Positions 55,246-63,552 of a stretch of DNA of 63,552 nt are shown in pieces; the stretch's first letter is position 1; every line of letters starts with the position of its first letter. The position numbers and the translations under genes are program-made. Location: contig CAZYAN010000022.1 of the NCBI GenBank assembly GCA_964645585.1, positions 1 to 63,552 of the forward strand, in the 5' to 3' direction. Under the pieces are notes generated by a model. It was not told where the DNA came from. It saw only the letters and a list, made by a program, of their open reading frames with translations, and ran no database searches. Source of the DNA: DATGSL01 sp964645585. GTDB lineage: Bacteria; Verrucomicrobiota; Verrucomicrobiia; Opitutales; T3Sed10-336.

Positions 55246-56220
55246 ATGCAAAAGATTACCTACCGCGAAGCGGTTAACCAGGCGATCGCCGAAGAAATGG
55301 AACGTGACAGCAACGTCTTCATTATGGGCGAGGAAGTCGCCGAATACCAAGGGGCGTACAAGGTCACAAGAAACCTTCTCCAGCGATTCGGACCCAAACG
55401 TGTGATCGATACGCCGATCAGCGAAGCGGGATTCGCGGGCCTCGGAATCGGCGCTTCGATGTTCGGCCTGCGCCCGATCGTCGAGTTCATGACCTGGAGC
55501 TTCTCGTTCGTGGCGTTCGACCAAATCGCCAATAACGCCGGAAATATCCGCTACATGTCGGGAGGGCTGATCAACCTCCCGATTGTGTTTCGCGGCCCCG
55601 CAAACGGCGGCGTCAATGTCGGCGCCACCCACTCCCACACTCCGGAAAACCTTTTTGCCCACTTCCCCGGACTCAAGGTCGTCGCCGCCAGCAACGCCTA
55701 CGACGCGAAGGGCTTGCTGAAAACCGCCATCCGCGACGATGACCCGGTCTGCGTCATGGAAGACACCCGGCTTTACGATCACGTTATGGAAATTCCGAAG
55801 GAAGAATACACGATTCCGCTCGGAAAAGCCGACGTGAAACGGCAAGGCAAGGATCTTTCGCTGGTCGCCCACGGCCGCGCCGTTGTCACCGCCCTTGAAG
55901 CGGCCGACTTGCTCAAAGAGCGCGAAGGGATCGACGCCGAGGTTGTCGATATCCGCTCGATCCGGCCGCTCGACTCCGACACGATCATCAAGTCCGTCGA
56001 AAAGACGAATCGCGTCGTCCTCGTCGAAGAAAACAAACCGTTCTGCGGCCTCGACGCCCAGATCGCTTTTGTCATTCAGGAACAGGCGTTCGACTACTTG
56101 GACGCCCCGATCAAACGCGTCTCTTCCCTCGACGTCCCCCAGCCATTCAGCGACCCGCTTGAAAAAATGGTTATTCCCGACGCCGAAAGAGTGTATAAAA
56201 CGTGCCTCGAGATTCTCTGA
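55246..56220 (+). CDS. pdhB: Pyruvate dehydrogenase E1 component beta subunit
   Basis: A 324-residue partner of pdhA forming the alpha2-beta2 E1. Typical segments are TYREAVNQAIAEEMERD, MGEEVAEYQGAYKVT, TPISEAGFAGLGIGA and VEENKPFCGLDAQIAF. ATG 55246 fits the family opening MQKITYREA. It starts 63 bases after pdhA and ends 66 bases before pdhC, consistent with one operon. Confidence 0.96.
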   Translation: MQKITYREAVNQAIAEEMERDSNVFIMGEEVAEYQGAYKVTRNLLQRFGPKRVIDTPISEAGFAGLGIGASMFGLRPIVEFMTWSFSFVAFDQIANNAGNIRYMSGGLINLPIVFRGPANGGVNVGATHSHTPENLFAHFPGLKVVAASNAYDAKGLLKTAIRDDDPVCVMEDTRLYDHVMEIPKEEYTIPLGKADVKRQGKDLSLVAHGRAVVTALEAADLLKEREGIDAEVVDIRSIRPLDSDTIIKSVEKTNRVVLVEENKPFCGLDAQIAFVIQEQAFDYLDAPIKRVSSLDVPQPFSDPLEKMVIPDAERVYKTCLEIL

Positions 56221-56286
56221 TCGAGCCGCGACGCCTATTTTCCCGATCTCTCATCGAATTCATCCAAAGACCGTAAACGCAAACGC

Positions 56287-57669
56287 ATGGCGACCATCAT
56301 CGAAATGCCGAAACTGAGCGACACCATGACGGTGGGTACGCTCGTAAGCTGGTTGAAGAAAGAGGGCGACAGTGTCGCCTCCGGCGACATGATCGCCGAA
56401 ATCGAAACCGACAAGGCCACCATGGAACTGGAGGCCTTTGACGAAGGCATTTTGCTGAAGCAGCTCGTGCAGCCGGGCGAACAGGTGCCGGTCGGCACGC
56501 CCATCTGCGCCATCGGCGAAGCGGGCGAAAAAGTCGACCTGCCCGCCCAAAGCGAGAAATCTCCCGCCGCGGAAGCACCCGCGCCAGCTCCCAAGGAAGC
56601 TGAAAAAGCCAAGGAAGCCCTTCCGCCAAGCCGCGAACACGGCGAAGAGCAGCCGAAGAAAACCAGCACCCAGCCCGCCCCAGAGCCAAGAAAGGCGCCC
56701 CAGCCGGAGAAAACCGCCGCGCGCGCCCCATCCGCCGCCGAAAAACCAGACGGCAAGCGGCTTCGCGTTTCTCCGCTCGCGCGCCGCCTGGCGGAGGAGC
56801 ATGGCATCTCTCTCGAGGCCATCAAGGGCTCCGGCCCCGGAGGACGAATCCTGAAGAAGGACGTCCTGCAAGCCGTTGACTCCGGAACAGCACAGGCAAA
56901 ACCGGCCGCGGCGCCCCGCGCTCAAGGCGAAGCGCCGCCGGCCTCCACCTTGGGCGGCCCGATCGCCGAAGAAGGCGCGATTCCCGTTTCAAACATGCGC
57001 GCGACCATCGCTCGCCGGCTGCTCGAGTCCAAAACGGAAATTCCCCATTACTACCTCGAAGTCGACGTCGATGCCGAACCGCTCATCAAGCTCCGGGAAC
57101 AGATCAACAAAACACTCGAGCAGATTCCCGCGGAACGGGGCGGCGGCAAACTCAGCCTGAACGATTTTGTCCTCAAAGCCGTCGCCGAGGCGCTGCGCCG
57201 CGTCCCCGCGGTCAACGCTTCGTGGCGGAACGACCAGATTCTCCAGCACGGTTCCGCCGATGTCTCATTCGCCGTCGCCATCGAGGATGGTCTGATTACG
57301 CCGGTCATTCGCGAAGCGCATAACAAGACGGTGCGCCAGATCAGCGCCGAGGTGAAGAGCCTCGCATGGAAGGCGCGGAACAAGAAGCTCAAGCCGGACG
57401 AGTTTACCGGCGGCACGTTCTGCGTATCAAATCTCGGCATGTACGGGATCGATCGCTTCAGCGCGATCATCAATCCCCCCAACGCCGCCATCCTCGCCGT
57501 CGGCGCCACGCGAAAGGTTCCAGTCGTCAAGAACGATCAGGTCGTTCCAGGCTTGCGGATGTCATTGACGCTCTCTGGCGACCATCGTGTCGTCGACGGA
57601 GCTGTCGGCGCCGAGTTCCTCAGCGCCCTTCGCGACCTCCTCGAGCACCCCGCTCTCGCTCTCGTATAA
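56287..57669 (+). CDS. pdhC: Dihydrolipoamide acetyltransferase (E2)
   Basis: A 460-residue E2 subunit with one N-terminal lipoyl domain (lysine in EIETDKATMELEAF), a long Ala/Pro/Glu-rich linker, an E3-binding domain (RVSPLARRLAEEHGISLEAI) and a catalytic acetyltransferase domain whose active site is DHRVVDGAVGAEFL. E3 (lipoamide dehydrogenase) is not in this window. The last 108 bases overlap the opposite-strand endonuclease/exonuclease/phosphatase gene. Confidence 0.96.
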   Translation: MATIIEMPKLSDTMTVGTLVSWLKKEGDSVASGDMIAEIETDKATMELEAFDEGILLKQLVQPGEQVPVGTPICAIGEAGEKVDLPAQSEKSPAAEAPAPAPKEAEKAKEALPPSREHGEEQPKKTSTQPAPEPRKAPQPEKTAARAPSAAEKPDGKRLRVSPLARRLAEEHGISLEAIKGSGPGGRILKKDVLQAVDSGTAQAKPAAAPRAQGEAPPASTLGGPIAEEGAIPVSNMRATIARRLLESKTEIPHYYLEVDVDAEPLIKLREQINKTLEQIPAERGGGKLSLNDFVLKAVAEALRRVPAVNASWRNDQILQHGSADVSFAVAIEDGLITPVIREAHNKTVRQISAEVKSLAWKARNKKLKPDEFTGGTFCVSNLGMYGIDRFSAIINPPNAAILAVGATRKVPVVKNDQVVPGLRMSLTLSGDHRVVDGAVGAEFLSALRDLLEHPALALV

Positions 57670-58671
57670 CGCGGAAGGGTCGCCCGCGGTTTCCGCATCG
57701 TCCGGGTGTTCCTCAAACGTGAGATCGACGAGGATCGGAAAATGATCCGACCCGATCGGCGGCAGCAGTTCCAGCCGCCGCAACCGGAAGTGTGACGACA
57801 CAAACACGTGGTCCAGCGGCCAGCGCAGCCACCAATGATACGCGTGATAGGTGTTGAACCGCCCTCGCCCCACCCGCGGATCCAAGAGTCCGCTGACTTT
57901 CTGAAACCGCCGCGTCGTCCGCGACCAGGCAACATCATTTAAATCACCCGCGACGATCGCCGGGCCGCCCCGTTCCGCCACCATCGTTCCAACGAGCAGC
58001 AGCTCGGCGTCGCGGGTTCGGGTCGTCTTCGCTTCATCGGGAAACGGCGGACGGGGATGCACCGCGTAAAAACGGACAGCCTGCCCGCCCTCCCCCGGAA
58101 GCTTCATGGTTCCATGAATCGACGGAACATCCTCCCGAATCAAACGCTCGACGGTTACCTCCGTCAGCGCCAAGCGCGAACGCAATACCATACCGTACGT
58201 GTTCTCCTGCGGAACCTCGACAGCCTCCGGCCAGCCGTCCGCCAGCTCACGCAATTGCTCTACCCACCACGCATCCGTCTCAACCGCAAGAAGAACGTCC
58301 GGGTTCGCCCGCCTCACACAAGCCAGCAACCGTTTCGCGTCCCGGTTCGTCATCAGCACGTTCGCAATCAGAAATGAAATCCGTCTCCCCTCGCCGCTCG
58401 CCTCAGGCACCTGCCGGCGCGCCCAGCGCGTGTACGGACGCATCCGCCAAATCTGGACAGCAACGCCTGCCCCGAGAAAAGCAAAGACCAGCCAATCAGC
58501 TCCGGAATCGAATCCAAAAATTCCCAGCGCCACAGCGGCAGTAACGCCGAGCACCAGGAGCTGCATCCGCGGAAACTCCAGCCCCCGAATCCACCAGACA
58601 TTCGACGGCACCCAAGGCAAAAACGCCGCCGCCCCGATAACGAACGCCAAAATCTGAACCGCCACCTTCAT
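57562..58671 (-). CDS. Membrane-anchored endonuclease/exonuclease/phosphatase-family protein
   Basis: A 369-residue protein starting at ATG 58671. The N terminus has two or three membrane segments (VAVQILAFVIGAAAFLPWV and LLVLGVTAAVALGIFGF), followed by a DNase I-like hydrolase domain with landmarks SFLIANVLMTNRDA, VLLAVETDAWW, IVAGDLNDVAWS and GSDHFPILVDL, including the expected Glu, Asp and His. Such proteins hydrolyse phosphodiesters, and the substrate is unknown. Its end lies inside pdhC on the other strand. Confidence 0.86.
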   Translation of the reverse strand: MKVAVQILAFVIGAAAFLPWVPSNVWWIRGLEFPRMQLLVLGVTAAVALGIFGFDSGADWLVFAFLGAGVAVQIWRMRPYTRWARRQVPEASGEGRRISFLIANVLMTNRDAKRLLACVRRANPDVLLAVETDAWWVEQLRELADGWPEAVEVPQENTYGMVLRSRLALTEVTVERLIREDVPSIHGTMKLPGEGGQAVRFYAVHPRPPFPDEAKTTRTRDAELLLVGTMVAERGGPAIVAGDLNDVAWSRTTRRFQKVSGLLDPRVGRGRFNTYHAYHWWLRWPLDHVFVSSHFRLRRLELLPPIGSDHFPILVDLTFEEHPDDAETAGDPSALYESESGVLEEVAKGAEELGADSSVDDTMVARERQ

Positions 58672-58893
58672 CCCCGCGCCATCCACCCGTCCAAGCCGCA
58701 CCAATCAGCCGGCTGCCATCGTCAGTCATTGTATCGCCGTTCTCCGGAAAGAGAAAACAGAATCATGTCAGGCAGTGAACCTGCAGTACGGAGATGCTGC
58801 CGTTCCGGTCTTGATCTTTTCCGCGGATTCACGTTGATTCACTTTTTATCGCGGTCACTTCCAGCGGAACAGACATCCGCAACGTCCGCGCAA

Positions 58894-58981
58894 GGAAGGG
58901 TGGCAGAGTGGTCGATTGCGGCGGTCTTGAAAACCGTTAGGCCGAAAGGTCTCGGGGGTTCGAATCCCTCCCCTTCCGCCA
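58894..58981 (+). tRNA. tRNA-Ser (anticodon UGA)
   Basis: An 88-base tRNA with acceptor stem GGAAGGG/CCCTTCC, discriminator G, an encoded CCA end, anticodon loop CTTGAAA (anticodon TGA), the long variable arm expected for serine, and a GGTTCGAATCC T-arm. It decodes UCA-type serine codons. Confidence 0.97.
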
Positions 58982-59053
58982 GCCTTCGCCTTAAAGGTTA
59001 CCGCGTCAACGGTCGAAGAAGCAGGGCGAGGTGCCTAGAAGGGCTAAGGGCAG

Positions 59054-59158
59054 GCATCGAAGCGTGGAAGCTGCATCTTGCGCTCCGTTACGCGGATCAT
59101 TGGAAGCTGCGGCCACTTGTTTTATGGAACAGCGCCATCCGGACCTCGCCTCGGCCAC
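59054..59158 (+). repeat. Dispersed intergenic repeat, copy 3
   Basis: Lies between the tRNA and nuoN. It shares TCGAAGCGTGGAAG, GCGGATCA, GGCCACTTGTTTTATGG and CAGCGCCATCCG with copy 1 at 21507, with several mismatches. No conserved reading frame is present. Confidence 0.6.
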
Positions 59159-59161
59159 CGA

Positions 59162-60706
59162 CTAGATCCGCGAGAGCCAGTCGGTGAAGGTGCCTTGGAA
59201 GACTCCGAGAATGATGGTTGCCGCCGTCAGCGCGGCGAGGATCCAGCGGCTTGCGAGTCCAGCCGGAACTCCTTCCATCGGGGCCGAACGTTTTCGCTCA
59301 TCTTCCTCCGGAGTCCGCCAGAAGCGGAAGATCGCTGTCTTCATCCAGCCGAAATAATAGGCAATGGAGATCACAGCTCCGCCGATCGCCACCGCGAGCG
59401 CCCAGTAAAGCTCCGCTTGGAACGCCGCGATAAACAGAAGAAGTTTTCCGATAAATCCCGCCAGTGGCGGAATCCCCGCCAGCGAGCCGAGCCCGACCAC
59501 CAGCACCGCCGCCAAAAATGGCGAACGGGTCCCCAAATCCGAAAAGTGTTCGATTCGCTGGTCGGCATGATTCTCTCCGCCCCCGACATGCAGCATGACC
59601 CCAAACACGGCGAACGAGGCGAGCAAGTAAGTGTAGAGATAAAAAACGACTGCTCCGGCAGCCCAGTCCACCGTGAAAACCGCCGCCACCCCGACCAGCA
59701 GATAGCCGGCGTGCGCGACACCGGAAAGACCAATCAGGCGCTTCGTGTTCGGCTGCGTGAGCGCCGCGACATTCCCGATCAGAATCGTCAAAATCGCCAG
59801 CGCGTTCAGCATCGGCTGCATCACATCCTGTAACGGCAGGAAAACGTTTCGCACAAGCGCGATCAGCATACCGAATCCCGCCGCCTTCGACGCGATCGCC
59901 AAAAAAGCGGTCACCGGCAGCGGCGCGCCTTGGTAAACGTCAGGCACCCAGATGTGGAACGGCACCGCCGCGATTTTGTAACAAACACCTGTCAGCACGA
60001 GCGCCATCCCGAATAAAGCCAGGCTATTGTGCGGATTGGTTTCCAGGAAGCCGCGAAGCGCCGTGAAGTTCATGGAATGCTCGGTGAAGCCGGCGGCTTC
60101 CGGATTTCCTCCGGCACCGTACAGCAACACGATTCCCAGCAAAAGCAGGCCCGAGCTGAGCGCCCCTTGGATCAGGTATTTTAGGCCCGCTTCGAGCGAG
60201 AGCGAGGTGTGCCGGAAATAGCTGACGAGAACATAAAAACCGATCGTCACCGTCTCGAGCGCCACGAACAGCATCACGAAATTGTGACTTTGGACCAGCA
60301 GCATCATCGCGGCCGTGATGATCAGCGCGATGTGGAAAAACTCCGTCCGCGGCAGCGAAGTCCGGGCAAGCGTCAATTGTCCGAGATAACAAACAAGCAC
60401 CCCGGAAAGCAGAAAGAAGGCCCGCATGATTTGCCCGAATTCGTCGTGCAAAATCATCCCTGCAAAGGTCTGCGTGCCGAGATAGCCGCCGCCTTCGCGG
60501 AAAAAGAAAATCAAATACCAGGCGAAAACAGCCGCGCTCCCCCATACCGCAACCCGCGGAATCAGCCGGTCCTTTTCCTTGGGCAGCACCATTTCGAGCG
60601 CCAGCAGTCCGAGAGCAAGAAACGCGAGCAGCATCTCTGGCAGCAACGCACCCCAATGATTCGTCGCGGCGGCTTCCTGAAAAAACTGTATTTGGTTCGG
60701 GTCCAT
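59162..60706 (-). CDS. nuoN: NADH-quinone oxidoreductase subunit N
   Basis: A 514-residue antiporter-like membrane subunit of complex I with about 13-14 membrane helices. Recognisable features are SHNFVMLFVALETVTIGFYV, VSYFRHTSLSLEAGLKYLIQ, the conserved FHIWVPDVYQGAPLPVTAF and LSGVAHAGYLLVG. ATG 60706 is the start (TTG 60709 the alternative). It follows nuoM on the same strand after 14 bases. Confidence 0.97.
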   Translation of the reverse strand: MDPNQIQFFQEAAATNHWGALLPEMLLAFLALGLLALEMVLPKEKDRLIPRVAVWGSAAVFAWYLIFFFREGGGYLGTQTFAGMILHDEFGQIMRAFFLLSGVLVCYLGQLTLARTSLPRTEFFHIALIITAAMMLLVQSHNFVMLFVALETVTIGFYVLVSYFRHTSLSLEAGLKYLIQGALSSGLLLLGIVLLYGAGGNPEAAGFTEHSMNFTALRGFLETNPHNSLALFGMALVLTGVCYKIAAVPFHIWVPDVYQGAPLPVTAFLAIASKAAGFGMLIALVRNVFLPLQDVMQPMLNALAILTILIGNVAALTQPNTKRLIGLSGVAHAGYLLVGVAAVFTVDWAAGAVVFYLYTYLLASFAVFGVMLHVGGGENHADQRIEHFSDLGTRSPFLAAVLVVGLGSLAGIPPLAGFIGKLLLFIAAFQAELYWALAVAIGGAVISIAYYFGWMKTAIFRFWRTPEEDERKRSAPMEGVPAGLASRWILAALTAATIILGVFQGTFTDWLSRI

Positions 60707-60720
60707 CAATCAGAAAAGAC

Positions 60721-62277
60721 TCAATGATCCATCGGCTCCAGCCGGGCCGCTTCCTGCGCTTGTTGCTCCGCGGCTGGATAAACGGACGATAAACTCGCAT
60801 CGAGCGGCTCAGTAATCGATCGCGGCCACACACCGGCCGCGACAAGCACGACCAGCAGAAGGATGGCCGGAATTTTCTCGCGCCAATGCAGATCGGCGAC
60901 CTTTTCGAGCTCGACGTTTTGCGCGAGGCTTTCCGTTGGTTCTCCAAAGAAAATGTCCGCCATCGCCCGGAGGCCGTAGATGGCTGAAATCACCACCCCG
61001 AAAACCGTCGGCACAACCATCCACGGTTCAAACTTCCACAAAGCGATAAACACCGTGAGCTCACCCCAGAAATTCGCGAGGCCCGGTCCCGGTAAACCGA
61101 TGCTGGCAAACATCGCCGTCACAAACAATCCGGCAAGAATCGGCGTCCGTTTCGCCAGGCCCCCCATCTCGTCCATGTCGAAAGTCTGGGTCCGGCGGTG
61201 AATGCAGCTTGCCAGCAGAAAGAGCAGCGCAACCGACAGCCCGTGCGCGAACATCAGCAAAACCGCGCCGCCAGCACCGATCGCCGACAGCGAGGCGATC
61301 CCGAGAAAGCAGTAACCCATGTGCATGACCGAGCTGAAACCGATCATTTGCTTCAGGTCGCGCTGGGCGATCGTGACAAAACCGATGATCACGACGTTCG
61401 CAAGCGCCAGCCAGGCGAGAATGATCGCCCAATTCGCCGCGCCTTCCGGCAGCAGAGGCGCCGCGATCTGGACCAAGCCGTACAGTCCGAACTTTTTCAA
61501 TACACCGGCGTGCAGCATCGCGGCCGAGGTCGGGGCGGCGCCATACCCAAGCGGTGCCCACGTGTGAAACGGCCAAAGCGAAACGAGAATCCCAAACCCG
61601 AACAGGAGCAGCGCGAACGAATACTTTTGCACCGCCGTCGCGATCGATTCTTCCGCCAGCGCCGCGCGAAGTTCGAGGAGGTTGAATGACCCGGCGCCGC
61701 TCTGCACGTAAAGCGCGATCAGGCCCGCAAGTGAAATCAGCGCGCCGAGCGTCAGGTAAATCGTGATCTTCATCGCCGCGTAATGCCTGTCGCGGCCGCC
61801 CCAGACGCCGATCATGATAAAGGTCGGGATCAGGGCAAACTCGTGGAAAAAGTAGAAGAAGAATACGTCGATCGAAGCGAAAACTCCCATCAGCCCGCCG
61901 ACCATCATCAGCAGCAGCGTCAGGTACTGCGACAACCGCTCAGCACCCGATTGCAGCGCATACAGGCCTGCGGCGAGTCCGACGACACCAGAGAGCAGGA
62001 AGAGCGGCAGGGATATGCCGTTCAGCCCAAGCGTGAGCCGAATCCCCCAATGCTCCAGCCCGGTCGCGATGTCAGTCACATACGCGTAACCCGATTCCCC
62101 TGGAACGTAATTCGCCCATAGACAGAACGAAATGATCGCAGGAATCAGGAAGCCCGCCAGCGCGATTCCTTTAACCGCTATCGCCGAAAGCGCGCGCCCG
62201 GCGACGAGCAGAATCAGCCCGGCAGCGATTGGCGCCAGGATGGCGACGTGAATCAGATACGGATTCGGTTCGGTCAT
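60721..62277 (-). CDS. nuoM: NADH-quinone oxidoreductase subunit M
   Basis: A 518-residue antiporter-like membrane subunit. Landmarks are FFFYFFHEFALIPTFIMIGV, LWPFHTWAPLGYGAAPTSA (the conserved proton-path region), SSVMHMGYCFLGIASL and GLPGPGLANFWGELTVF. It lies between nuoL and nuoN, the usual order nuoL-nuoM-nuoN, and is co-oriented with both. Function is proton pumping coupled to NADH oxidation in the cytoplasmic membrane. Confidence 0.97.
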   Translation of the reverse strand: MTEPNPYLIHVAILAPIAAGLILLVAGRALSAIAVKGIALAGFLIPAIISFCLWANYVPGESGYAYVTDIATGLEHWGIRLTLGLNGISLPLFLLSGVVGLAAGLYALQSGAERLSQYLTLLLMMVGGLMGVFASIDVFFFYFFHEFALIPTFIMIGVWGGRDRHYAAMKITIYLTLGALISLAGLIALYVQSGAGSFNLLELRAALAEESIATAVQKYSFALLLFGFGILVSLWPFHTWAPLGYGAAPTSAAMLHAGVLKKFGLYGLVQIAAPLLPEGAANWAIILAWLALANVVIIGFVTIAQRDLKQMIGFSSVMHMGYCFLGIASLSAIGAGGAVLLMFAHGLSVALLFLLASCIHRRTQTFDMDEMGGLAKRTPILAGLFVTAMFASIGLPGPGLANFWGELTVFIALWKFEPWMVVPTVFGVVISAIYGLRAMADIFFGEPTESLAQNVELEKVADLHWREKIPAILLLVVLVAAGVWPRSITEPLDASLSSVYPAAEQQAQEAARLEPMDH

Positions 62278-62365
62278 AACGCTAGCGTGGAAGTCGCTTG
62301 GTCACGGCGCCGGCTCTCGCGGCCCGCAACCGGCATGACGAAAATTGGTCCCGAAAAATTCATAA

Positions 62366-63552
62366 CTACAGGAGCCCGGCGGAGAGCAGTCCCAAAAGGA
62401 GGACGCCGATAAAAAACCAATACACGTAATGGTGCAGATTTCCGGTGAACGCGGTTTTCGCCCCGACACCGAAAAGTGTGGCGATCCCGGCCGCGCCGCG
62501 AACCAGCACGCCCGCGACCAGAATCTGGTCGAGGAAACTGAGGAGGCGCGCGAGCCGCTGCTGCACTTTGTTCAAATACCAGGTGTATAATTTGTCGAAG
62601 TAGAACGCCTGTCTCAAAAACCCGTGAACTCCGCCAGCCTTGCTCTGGAGACGGTCGTTCGTCGCGCCGACGCCGTAAATCGCCCAGGCCAGCACGAAGC
62701 CCGCGGCAACGACGAGCACTGAGATAATGAATACGAACGTATGTGCGCCGCCTTCCGGATGCGGCACGGCCTCAAGCACCCCGGAAAACGCATTCGGATA
62801 AAGGGTGGTCCACCCGGCAAGAACGGCACCAAGTGCCAGCACCGCCAGCGGAATCATCATCAGCGGACCGCCTTCCCGCGCATGGGAGGCTTCTTCGCTT
62901 TTCGCCGTCCCGAAGAAAACGGTCAGCCACAGCCGGGTCATGTAGAAGGCCGTCAGCAGCGACGAAAAGGCGAGAATCCAGAAGACCGCCCGATTGTTCT
63001 CGAGCGCTAAATAGAGGATCGCATCCTTGCTGAAAAACCCGGCGAGCCACGGAAAGCCGATCAGCGCGAGGTAGCCGGCGGTGAAACAGGCGAAGGTAAC
63101 CGGCATTTTCAACCGCAGTCCGCCCATCCGGTAAATGTTCTGCTCGTGATGACAGGCGTGAATGATCGAGCCGGCACCCAGGAAGAGCAGCGCCTTGAAA
63201 AACGCGTGAGTCGTCAGGTGAAACATCGCCGCCGCTCCCCCGGCCAGCAGCAGCGGCCGCGCGCCGCCGGCTTCCGCCGCGCCCGCCGCTTCTCCGCCCA
63301 AACCGAACGCGGCGACCATGAACCCGAGCTGCGAGATCGTCGAATAGGCCAGGATCTTCTTGATGTCGGTCTGCACGATTGCCGTCAGCGCGCCCAGCAA
63401 AGCGGTCGCCGTCCCGATAATCGCAATCACCGTCAGCACTTCCGGCAGCATCAAAAACCAGATCCGGCAGAGCAGATAGATACCGGCGGCGACCATCGTC
63501 GCGGCGTGGATCAGCGCCGAGACCGGCGTCGGGCCTTCCATCGCGTCCGGCA
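62366..63552 (-). CDS. nuoL: NADH-quinone oxidoreductase subunit L (5' truncated at window edge)
   Basis: The C-terminal about 395 residues of NuoL; the reading frame runs off the right edge. Diagnostic segments are DAMEGPTPVSALIHAATM, KKILAYSTISQLGFMVAA, FHLTTHAFFKALLFLGAGS and the C-terminal transverse-helix part. The long amphipathic helix of the family is expected near YFDKLYTWYLNK. It is upstream of nuoM with an 88-bp gap on the same strand. Confidence 0.97.
   Translation of the reverse strand, partial: PDAMEGPTPVSALIHAATMVAAGIYLLCRIWFLMLPEVLTVIAIIGTATALLGALTAIVQTDIKKILAYSTISQLGFMVAAFGLGGEAAGAAEAGGARPLLLAGGAAAMFHLTTHAFFKALLFLGAGSIIHACHHEQNIYRMGGLRLKMPVTFACFTAGYLALIGFPWLAGFFSKDAILYLALENNRAVFWILAFSSLLTAFYMTRLWLTVFFGTAKSEEASHAREGGPLMMIPLAVLALGAVLAGWTTLYPNAFSGVLEAVPHPEGGAHTFVFIISVLVVAAGFVLAWAIYGVGATNDRLQSKAGGVHGFLRQAFYFDKLYTWYLNKVQQRLARLLSFLDQILVAGVLVRGAAGIATLFGVGAKTAFTGNLHHYVYWFFIGVLLLGLLSAGLL

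Overview
The window looks like a chromosomal segment of a Verrucomicrobiota bacterium, probably of the Opitutae type. The strongest support is the four-gene block at 46649-53052, which has the order and protein types of the Akkermansia Amuc_1101-Amuc_1098 pilus-like cluster. Supporting signs are several single-gene pseudopilins with GFTLIE-type N termini and a C-terminal DG box, many secreted carbohydrate-active or beta-rich proteins, and moderately high GC. The organism appears aerobic or respiratory: it has oxygen-dependent haem enzymes (hemF, hemY), pyruvate dehydrogenase and complex I. Species assignment is inference.

Positions 1-24400 are an accessory polysaccharide-utilisation landscape. 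It starts with a tandem double LacI regulator, divergent from a secreted multidomain protein plus pseudopilin pair that ends in a strong terminator. A predicted secreted lyase-like toroid protein, uronate isomerase (uxaC) and a glucarate-dehydratase-like enolase-superfamily enzyme follow, which suggests uronic-acid breakdown. Next come a GH32 fructan hydrolase with a structured leader, a degenerate pseudopilin with a SUMF1/BACON protein, a frameshifted DNRLRE-like protein coupled to another pseudopilin, a large FAD-oxidoreductase/golvesin-like/toroid fusion, and a beta-helix protein.

Positions 24400-46500 are mostly housekeeping: rpe; a translationally coupled hemF-hemE-hemY operon; an M23 peptidase; a TIM-barrel isomerase; argH; an FAH-family enzyme; a GntR regulator; a sialidase-like protein; ygfZ; an HU protein with its terminator; prepilin peptidase; efp; a divergent thymidine-phosphorylase homologue; the agmatine-to-putrescine pair aguB-aguA; hisG; an orphan response regulator; and a stand-alone 5'-3' exonuclease.

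Positions 46600-63552 hold the pilus-like cluster (a PilM-PilN fusion, a PilO-like protein, an anchored protein and a secretin, followed by a terminator), a Nudix hydrolase, the pdhA-pdhB-pdhC set, an endonuclease/exonuclease/phosphatase-family protein whose gene overlaps the 3' end of pdhC, a tRNA-Ser(UGA), and nuoL-nuoM-nuoN, with nuoL cut by the right edge. The prepilin peptidase, the secretin cluster and the scattered pseudopilins could together form one surface or secretion machinery. That link is inferred.

The least ordinary items are the double LacI protein, the repeated secreted-protein/pseudopilin pairing, the FAD-oxidoreductase/toroid fusion, an elongation factor P with Asn at the loop-tip position, the altered active site of the thymidine-phosphorylase homologue, and a degenerate intergenic repeat found in three places.
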